DNA of 64,000 bases from Dichotomopilus funicola. Its lineage: Eukaryota > Ascomycota > Sordariomycetes > Sordariales > Chaetomiaceae. This document shows, one piece after another, positions 58,201 through 64,000 of this stretch. Within the stretch, counting starts at the first letter, position 1. Every line of letters begins with the position of its first letter. Below the pieces are notes generated by a model. It was not told the origin of the DNA, did no database searches, and saw only the letters and a program-made list of their open reading frames with translations. The translations under genes were made by a program, and so were the position numbers. The DNA lies in contig NW_026944027.1 of assembly GCF_033296635.1 (NCBI RefSeq), forward strand, positions 62,001-126,000. Direction: 5' to 3'.

Positions 58201-59379
58201 GTGCACATAGACGCCGGAGATTCGATTGGCTTAATTAAGCTGGTGGAGACAGTACGCGCGCGCGGCTACGAACTGGATAACAAGAACTGGAACTACCATG
58301 TGCAGGGGCTGGCAGATATGGGGCGGTGGCACCGAGCCTTCACTACGTGCGAAAGGGTACTCATGCCCAACTGGGCCGGCTGGGCGGCGCTCACCGGCCC
58401 GCGCTCGAAGCGGTCGCATCTCCCGATGGACTTGCGCCAGGGCGGCCGCAACCCGCGCCTGTTCCGGCCCACCAATCACACCCTGCTCGTTCTCATCCGC
58501 GAGTATCGCAACCTCGAGCGAATGGCGCCCTGGTCGCGCACTGCCGCCCATCATTTCCGTCTCATCAACGCCGACTGCCCCAAGACCGTCCGCGCCATCA
58601 TCAGCCGGCGCACCGGCCGACATTCGCTCGACGAATTGATCATCGAGAAGCGGTTGCGGTTCGCCGGGGCGGCCGCGCTGCAGAAGAAAAGGGAGGGCAT
58701 CAAAAGGTCGCAACGCGCGAAGCGTCGTCTGCATCCACGAGGCAGTGGGCGCTACGCACCGCAGGGTGTCCGCGCCCGGATCAAAAGGATGGCCCGGATC
58801 CGTGGGCATATTGCCGATGGAACTGTTATTCGGGGCGGGAAAACGGGCGCTAAAACCATGCGCGAACTTCGGAAGCTGCAGATTGAAAAGAAAGAAAAGA
58901 TCAGGGCGCAGAATCGCCAGCCACGCTGGGAAGAGCAGGACCGCCAGGATCGTCAGGACATTGAGGACCTTCAGAAACTGTTGGAGAGCCGAGAACTCCA
59001 GGAGCGCCAGGAAGCTCAGACAGCCCGAGCGCAAAAACAGCTGGAAGATATGGCACCGAGGACATCCACTAGTGATGAGGCTGAACCTTGGGCTGGTCTG
59101 GAGGGATTCGATCTGGGTGACATGGACGACAACTCTTCGGGCAAGCGGGAGAAGGGCGACAAGAAGAGCTTGTCAGTGGACGATTTCATCAGCGCGCTGA
59201 AGGGGGAGCCTGTGGGGGGCAGCGCGGTGCCAGCAGACAGCGGTGAGACCGGGGAACAGAATAAAAGGAATACGAAGAAAAAGAAGTCGAAGAAAGATAA
59301 GGAATGGGGAGATGGGGCTATGTCACCGGATGATTTTATAAAAGCAATGAAAGGAGGTGGTGGTGACGAAGAAAAGTAA
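55252..59379 (+). CDS. Large mitochondrial pentatricopeptide-repeat (PPR) protein
   Basis: Single exon, 1,375 residues from the first ATG (55252); the frame is open a little upstream but without ATG. The N-terminus is Arg-rich with few acidic residues and resembles a mitochondrial presequence. A second such segment (SRLFTSTAPLRS) lies near residue 125. Helical PPR pairs are seen from about residue 500 to 850, for example SVELLNHLLKAYSNVGEYEE and HTTYAHLILALLYVNQSHHA. A basic region near 1120-1220 (KKREGIKRSQRAKRR) may contact RNA. The C-terminus is charged and coiled, with two copies of SxDDFIxAxKG. By size and layout it could be a cox1-type translation activator (Neurospora cya-5 or Podospora PPR family), but I cannot settle that by eye. 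Confidence 0.85.
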   Translation: MLERTATGIEPCSTSFQRIFPSAGSCLPTRRTLHAAFWHHGAADLGHFDTCQPLVRHTPAEATKIPTATPRSKPKPIENAYPVTAPGFSLDFLYPSGTAALLQRVHRIHGPRLDHGSRSRTPVSRLFTSTAPLRSDQRPWDDPEAATGQAAGNPEDVHEEDEWGPQRELERWEGDDDGGGNSGNAGNGGNDGRGRRDGWDGWDRDQGHPVDGAADINGDVDVTLNRLKRLLYSPTNTGGYDQIYQNYMRLPPDMQEPFKADVMVTISASDRPIEAGRVTDLFAQFRMSQWTDDLLAAATKALFVLNRIQDAVSLFRVAVEHRRLSGGLDRILAHGLETKSFDLVTLVWRLYTTNIKDPKPPPDAPPQSSPRLPVVNHLIYPLTAEVPDLHLRFRELYFYYGDPDVKPWLLKPWLIKPWRTEFIGSIIRHLLTHSLELLKEPDTVFMLHWVKDPKEYERYILLNHQRGAKPRLMTDLYYRYRSLPSVIPDASILRIMMDILFPLNVVGMLRLKTDWYRGYGRLDERALDKFMSFYADRGDVKSLLDLTEEYEQHHPGSNLKHDPIFIGFLARAYAVRGDPKGVRQVLADVTERTGGGPSVELLNHLLKAYSNVGEYEEAINIFSLILEQHEPDPTTFATMMSMAGDRGDLQFTLEVFKLVEDRGLPITCDLIQPVVEAYCRNDRYADAERLCIKITRKKEVPGPHTPLWNTLIRHNAWGRDLIGVNRLLQHMTSLNVSYDHTTYAHLILALLYVNQSHHALHLLRAALDEGSFEPTQDHYILLMVAFIHTQESWLAFKVYDLMRRTGFPESAAATAQYITAFANYRRLQIDDKYTLKLKRRFAGFILREFYRAMEREENNEPDSNGAIIHLYSKTLLALTRMREYASVNRIIKIHNERYPDRGTPETMPLEILHLVLLAQFRSRKIARVRKTWEIILRRTSRRYQPAASFLNPEGEGYDPENPVNPIVSDQRFRLSEPLRVMQYVHIDAGDSIGLIKLVETVRARGYELDNKNWNYHVQGLADMGRWHRAFTTCERVLMPNWAGWAALTGPRSKRSHLPMDLRQGGRNPRLFRPTNHTLLVLIREYRNLERMAPWSRTAAHHFRLINADCPKTVRAIISRRTGRHSLDELIIEKRLRFAGAAALQKKREGIKRSQRAKRRLHPRGSGRYAPQGVRARIKRMARIRGHIADGTVIRGGKTGAKTMRELRKLQIEKKEKIRAQNRQPRWEEQDRQDRQDIEDLQKLLESRELQERQEAQTARAQKQLEDMAPRTSTSDEAEPWAGLEGFDLGDMDDNSSGKREKGDKKSLSVDDFISALKGEPVGGSAVPADSGETGEQNKRNTKKKKSKKDKEWGDGAMSPDDFIKAMKGGGGDEEK

Positions 59380-60117
59380 TCGATGAATATTTGACATTCG
59401 GTAAACTGGGGGAAACAAAGGAAAATAGGAACCAACAAAAGGAGGAGGGGAAAATGGAGCGAGATGCTTTTGGTGTACGATTGGTGCTCTGTATGTCTAT
59501 GTAAGCTACTTTATGTGTGTATGCCGACGGGAAGAAAAAGGAGATGTGTATGTACAGGTAGTCATGACTTGGGGGATGTTGAGATCTAATAGATGATAGA
59601 CCACGGGAGTTGGGTACAATAGCCAGGTCAAAAAGCCACCTTGAATCGGTTACGCGTTGCGTTGATTCAGTTTCTCCTGCCTCCGGGCAAGTTTTAGTGT
59701 GTGATGGTTAATGATGTGACGGTAACTTTCGATAGTCCAGGTTGGATTGAATACACTAGGGCCGAGCTGAAACACCGAAATTCGGTTACACCCTTGACGG
59801 CTCGCAAAACGTCTCGTCAGCTTGGCATTCCGCGGTGGGATGCAGATCTCTTGGCGCTGTGACGCGACCAAGAAATAATTATTACAAGCACCGGGCAAGT
59901 GAACGCATCGCGCCGGTAATGGGCATCACCGCATCGCAAACCGAGTTTTTTTTGCATTTTTGGCCAAACCTTCAGATCGATCCTATCCATGGCTATCTAA
60001 ATTTCTTCCTTTTGTGCTCATTCTATCCCGTTATTAAGTGCTTTTCCATATCATCAACCTCCTGCGCTGAAGAGACAATCCATGGCCGCCTGTGAACAGG
60101 CATAACACGACAACAAA
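59380..60117. promoter_or_regulatory. Intergenic region upstream of the Rmn1-like gene
   Basis: A 738-base gap between tandem genes: purine-rich 3' flank first (59400-59560), then mixed sequence before ATG 60118. No gene was recognised. Confidence 0.4.
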
Positions 60118-62898
60118 ATGCTATTTCCCGAAGAACACTCGGCGCATTTGAAGCAATGGATTGTCAAGCGACTGGAAAATACGTAAGTTTGCATAGAGTC
60201 GTCTTTTGTGCTGCGATTATGGCAATTTTTTTGCTGACAATAACGGTGGATTTCTTTCTCCTGGAAAATAGTTCCGATGCTGACCCCGATGTCCTCGCCG
60301 ACTACGTTTTGGCATTATTACGGCACGATGGTGACATCAACGACGTGCGCAAGCTCTGCGAATCAGAAATTCCCGACTTTCTAAAAGAAGGTACGCTGTC
60401 CATCGCCCTTTCCTAAAGATTTAGGATCCAGGATGCCCAAGATTTCAGGCACCCGAGACTGACCTGCTCCTTCCCTTGTTCTCCCCCCCCCGGGCAGACT
60501 CTCCAGTTTTCGTGAACGATGTCTTCGACGCGATCGCCCACCGCTCATATCTTCCCGGCGCCCCTCCCCCGCCTCCGAAGCAACAACAACAGCAGCACCG
60601 TGCGACGACCGCTGCTTTCCCAGATCCGGGCCCCGCCAACGAAGGTTCTTACGGCATGTTTTACGACGACCGTCCGATGGATATGGCTGTCCCGGCTTTG
60701 CCACCTCCCTTCTCCAACGGTTCGAGGAAGCGGGGATACACCGACTGGGACGATCCGAACGCAAACGTACAAAATGGAGGGGGTCATGCATTCGGCGGCC
60801 GACCGGTCAAGCAACCCAGGCGGGGTCGCCGAGACTCGAGGTCCGATACTCTGAATAAGTGGTATCGAGAGGGCATGTCCGACGCCGTGGCTGGTCAAGT
60901 ACCTTATGCGCAAGGTGCTGCTGGCCCCCCGGCGACGGTGGGCTACTTCAATCCCCAAAATGGTGCGGTGGGGGGTTCGTTATTCGGAATGAGCATGGCA
61001 ACTGGGCATCCCATGCCCGATTTCTTGGGTGGCGGTCACTTTGCGCCTGGTAAGAAGAGGAAGAAGTGTCGTGACTTTGAGAAAAAGGGGTTTTGCCCAC
61101 GCGGGACGAGTTGCACGTTTGCGCATGGCAACGACTCAGTTTACGGAGGCCCTCCAGGGCCGCCATTTGGAGGTATGCAGATGATGCCGCGGCAAGCTTC
61201 GGCGGGTGAGGGTAGGTATTGCATTTTCTCTCTCAGGCTTAGATTTGTAGCTAATCCAGGCCGCATAGAGTACGATCCTTCCAACGCCCTGATGCCCGAC
61301 CTGCTCAACGGTCAAGGTCCCTTCCCTGGACAAATGCCAATCCCGGTTTTTGGCCAACAACAGCGACACCGAGGCGGCAAGTACCAGAACCGCCAGAGGC
61401 GGGCCGATAAAGCAACCTTCTCCGCTGATGGGCCGGTATTTGATAAGACAAAGTCGACAATCGTGGTGGAGAACATCCCTGAGGAAAGCTTCACCGAGGA
61501 TCAGGTCAAAAGCTTCTTCTCCCAGTTCGGCAGCATTGTGGATGTTTCGATGCGGCCGTACAAAAGATTGGCAGTTGTCAAGTTCGACAATTGGACGGCT
61601 GCCAATGCAGCCTATCAGTCACCGAAAGTCATCTTCGACAACCGTTTCGTGAAGGTCTTTTGGTATAAAGATGAGGCGTCTGCTACGGCTAGTTCTGCAG
61701 ATGGCGGTTCGGGTACAACGAAACCAAAACATGCTCGCGGCTTACCCACAGCTGATGACCATGAGGCTGGGTCGCAACCGGAGATCGACCTGGACGAGTT
61801 TGCGAAGCAACAAGAAGAGCGACAGAAGGCCTTTGAGGAGAAGACAAAAAGAAGAGAGGACCTTGAGCGACAGCGTGAGGAGTTAGAGAAGCGGCAGCAG
61901 GAGCTGATGGCCAAACACTTAGAGGAAAAGGCGAAGCTACAGGTTAAGCTAGGGGGTTCTAATGGTAGCAAAAACGAGAACGGTAGAGACGACACCAAGA
62001 GGCCAATAAGCCAGACCGAAGCGCTTCGTGCACAGTTAGCAGCACTTGAGGCTCAGGCGAGGGAAATGGGTATTGACCCAGATGACCCCGATGCCTCGGC
62101 GTCGTGGACCCCTAGGGGCGGTAGCAACGGACGAGGGCGAGGCGGTAGTTGGAGAGGTTCCCCATCACCATACACGCCCCGTGGGTCATTTCGTGGCGGC
62201 TATCGTGGCCGTGCGAACGTCCACGCTGCATATGCTGCCTATTCGCTTGACAATCGCCCGAAGAAGGTAGCCCTGACCGGAGTGGACTTCACCGCCTCTG
62301 ACAAGGACGAGACACTCCGGCAGTACCTCTTCGTAAGTTCATTTTACCAGTCTCAGCGCCTCGGGCGTACCCTTCCGGCGTCGTAGATATTAACAGTGTT
62401 TAGGGAATCGGCGAATTCACCGACATTCACACGACACCAGCTTCCACCGAGATCACGTTTAAGGACCGGAAAACAGCCGAGAAATTTTACAACTCGGTTC
62501 TTCTCGCTAACAGGGAGCTACCTGGTCTTGACACTCCTGTTGAGGTCAATTGGGCCGGCGCCAACGGCGCTCCAGGTTCTATGCCCACGACGCCGGGTGT
62601 GTTCACGGAAGGTAGCAAAACCAACAACGGTGGTGCCAATGGGCAAACCAAGGGTGAGCGCAGAGCAGTTAGCGCCAACGGCGAAGACGACGGCGGCGGC
62701 GGAAACGACCGCCGCGGCGCGAGAGAAGAAAGGGAGGATGAAGGCGATGCAGGAGGTAGCGGCGATAAGGACGTGCACATCCTGCTTGATCGGCCGACCC
62801 ATGGCGACCACCATCACCACCGCCATCACCAAAAAGACAGGGAGCAGCGGGAAATGGATTATGAGGTGGCAGATGAGGAAGATCAGTGGGGGTATTAG
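60118..62898 (+). CDS. RBM26/27-type RNA-binding protein (PWI-like, CCCH, two RRMs)
   Basis: Five exons (60118-60182, 60272-60390, 60498-61211, 61269-62332, 62404-62898) join in phase to 818 residues. The N-terminal 85 residues (HLKQWIVKRLENT, then DYVLALLRHD) form the PWI-like fold. A CCCH zinc finger starts at C252 (Cx8Cx5Cx3H). RRM1 runs at about 360-430 (STIVVENIPEESFTEDQV, then KRLAVVKF). A long Glu/Arg/Gln coiled coil spans about 475-560, an RG-rich stretch precedes RRM2 at about 630-705 (KKVALTGVDF), and the tail is His/Asp-rich. This order matches human RBM26/RBM27 and fission-yeast Rmn1, partners of the Mtl1-Red1 (MTREC/PAXT) complex that sends nuclear RNA to the exosome. The third intron (57 bases) is in frame and stop-free. 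The CTAATC branch and CATAG acceptor support removing it. Confidence 0.9.
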
Positions 62899-64000
62899 TA
62901 GTACTCGCCGACTTACACAAGCAGGCCCATCAAATTCTGTCTTCGTTTAGGCGTTTGACGGCCTGGTCCTTTCGTTCCGCAAGATTATAGGCGCATCGAA
63001 GAAGAAACACGAGACTGCGTGTGCGTGCCGGCAAATGAACCATTGCGTCAATCGTTCAATTCAAGTTGGCTTTGTCGGCCCGGGCCCATGTTGGGAGTGC
63101 ATACCATAGCAATTATTATCACTATTTCTTTGCCAGAAGGCGACAACGCCCATGAAGGGAAATGAACTCAACAAAGCATGGTCTGAAAGAGCAGGGGCGC
63201 AGAGATAGAAAAGGGTGTGCGATGATGAAACGGAAACAAAAGTGGCTACTAGACAAATGGCCTTGTAGGAAACAACCTTCGTGGAACTCGACATAGATAT
63301 AAAGTATAAATGCCATGTGATAAGGACAAGCGGAAGAACTATACACAACCCACAAATTGTGCTTAATTGCAGGGTGCCAAGTCCGCGCTACAGCTTGGGA
63401 CTTACTCTCATGGAGCGTCTGGAAGGGGGAAGAAAATTCGATCCTGCCTTTGGAATTTCCCTGGGTATCGTTGAGATCTCGGTTATGTACGAAAACTAGG
63501 TTGGACCATCTTCTTCCCCACCCGCTCACCTCTGTCCCTTCTATCCCTTTCTACGCCTCTTTGGGGGGGTTTTGATCCCATTCAAGCCTTACTTTACTTT
63601 CCCTCCTCTACTGCCCTCCCAAGTCCCAAACCCGTCCCTCCCCACAGCCGAACCGACCCGGCTCAGTCCTCGTTTCTTTGTCTACCAGTTGATGATTTTG
63701 GTGGAGAGAAAAGACCGAGAAATAAAAAAAAATAAAAGAAACTATCATCCATCCATCCTATCCCAACACCATCCCACCCCATTTTTGTTGAAAAATCAAG
63801 ACCCTGACCTCAGGGGGGTATATATGCCCAGCGCCCCCATCTGTATCCCCATGATGATGATGATGATGCGCGTTTTGTTCGCCCCGCCTACTCTCGAAGA
63901 GAGAGAAAAAAACGCCATTCCCACATGCATGCTCCTGCTGTATGTTAAATAAAGTCCGAAAGGTTGCGTGCGTTCGTTTCAAGATGCGTCATTTTCTCTC
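62899..64000. other. Right-end intergenic sequence
   Basis: 1.1 kb with no supportable coding exon. Pyrimidine-rich and A-rich stretches from 63500 onward resemble a fungal promoter or leader, so a plus-strand gene may begin beyond the window. Confidence 0.4.
63851..63868. repeat. (ATG)6 microsatellite
   Basis: Six perfect ATG triplets in non-coding sequence at the right end. If transcribed it would provide several upstream start codons. Confidence 0.85.

Overview
The window is nuclear DNA from a filamentous ascomycete. Genes are interrupted by short introns (about 50-130 bases) with GTANGT-like donors, CTAAC/CTGAC-like branch sites and YAG acceptors. Coding regions are G+C rich with strong C/G third positions, and several proteins have low-complexity fungal-type tails. 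The gene set (CHO2, eIF3g, SRP68, mitochondrial Hsp70, a HeLo-domain protein, a Hei10 crossover factor) fits a Sordariomycete, probably Sordariales; that placement is inference. No rRNA, tRNA, transposon or CRISPR array was recognised.

Layout. 1-9987 has no gene I can support. 9988-12211 (-) is the NEDD8-activating enzyme regulatory subunit, divergent from 12930-14340 (+), a Hei10/CCNB1IP1-type RING-coiled-coil meiotic crossover protein. 15349-18447 (-) is CHO2 phosphatidylethanolamine methyltransferase. 19768-20328 (+) is a small unknown protein. 21391-22499 (-) is eIF3g, and 23727-26168 (-) a PH-domain protein. A second gene-poor stretch (26169-30445) precedes an unknown coiled-coil protein (30446-31710, -), which is divergent from an L-2-hydroxyglutarate dehydrogenase (33093-34370, +). 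Then come a DUF2415/WD40-like protein (34748-37303, -), mitochondrial Hsp70 (38684-40834, +) and SRP68 (41693-43802, -). A very large ankyrin protein (44130-50259, -) is divergent from a HeLo-domain/pseudokinase protein (50733-52760, +). The right end holds a short-chain dehydrogenase, a large mitochondrial PPR protein and an RBM26/Rmn1-like RNA-binding protein, all on +.

Most genes are unrelated housekeeping functions: ubiquitin-like conjugation, phospholipid synthesis, translation, secretion, mitochondrial import, mitochondrial RNA and nuclear RNA surveillance. The part most likely to hold new biology is the divergent pair at 44130-52760. One member joins a HeLo membrane-active cell-death domain to a catalytically dead kinase fold, an architecture parallel to animal MLKL. 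The other is a 1,893-residue ankyrin protein carrying seven copies of a GLGLFS motif. Whether they act together is inference. All exon joins were worked out by reading splice signals and reading-frame phase; they have not been checked against RNA.
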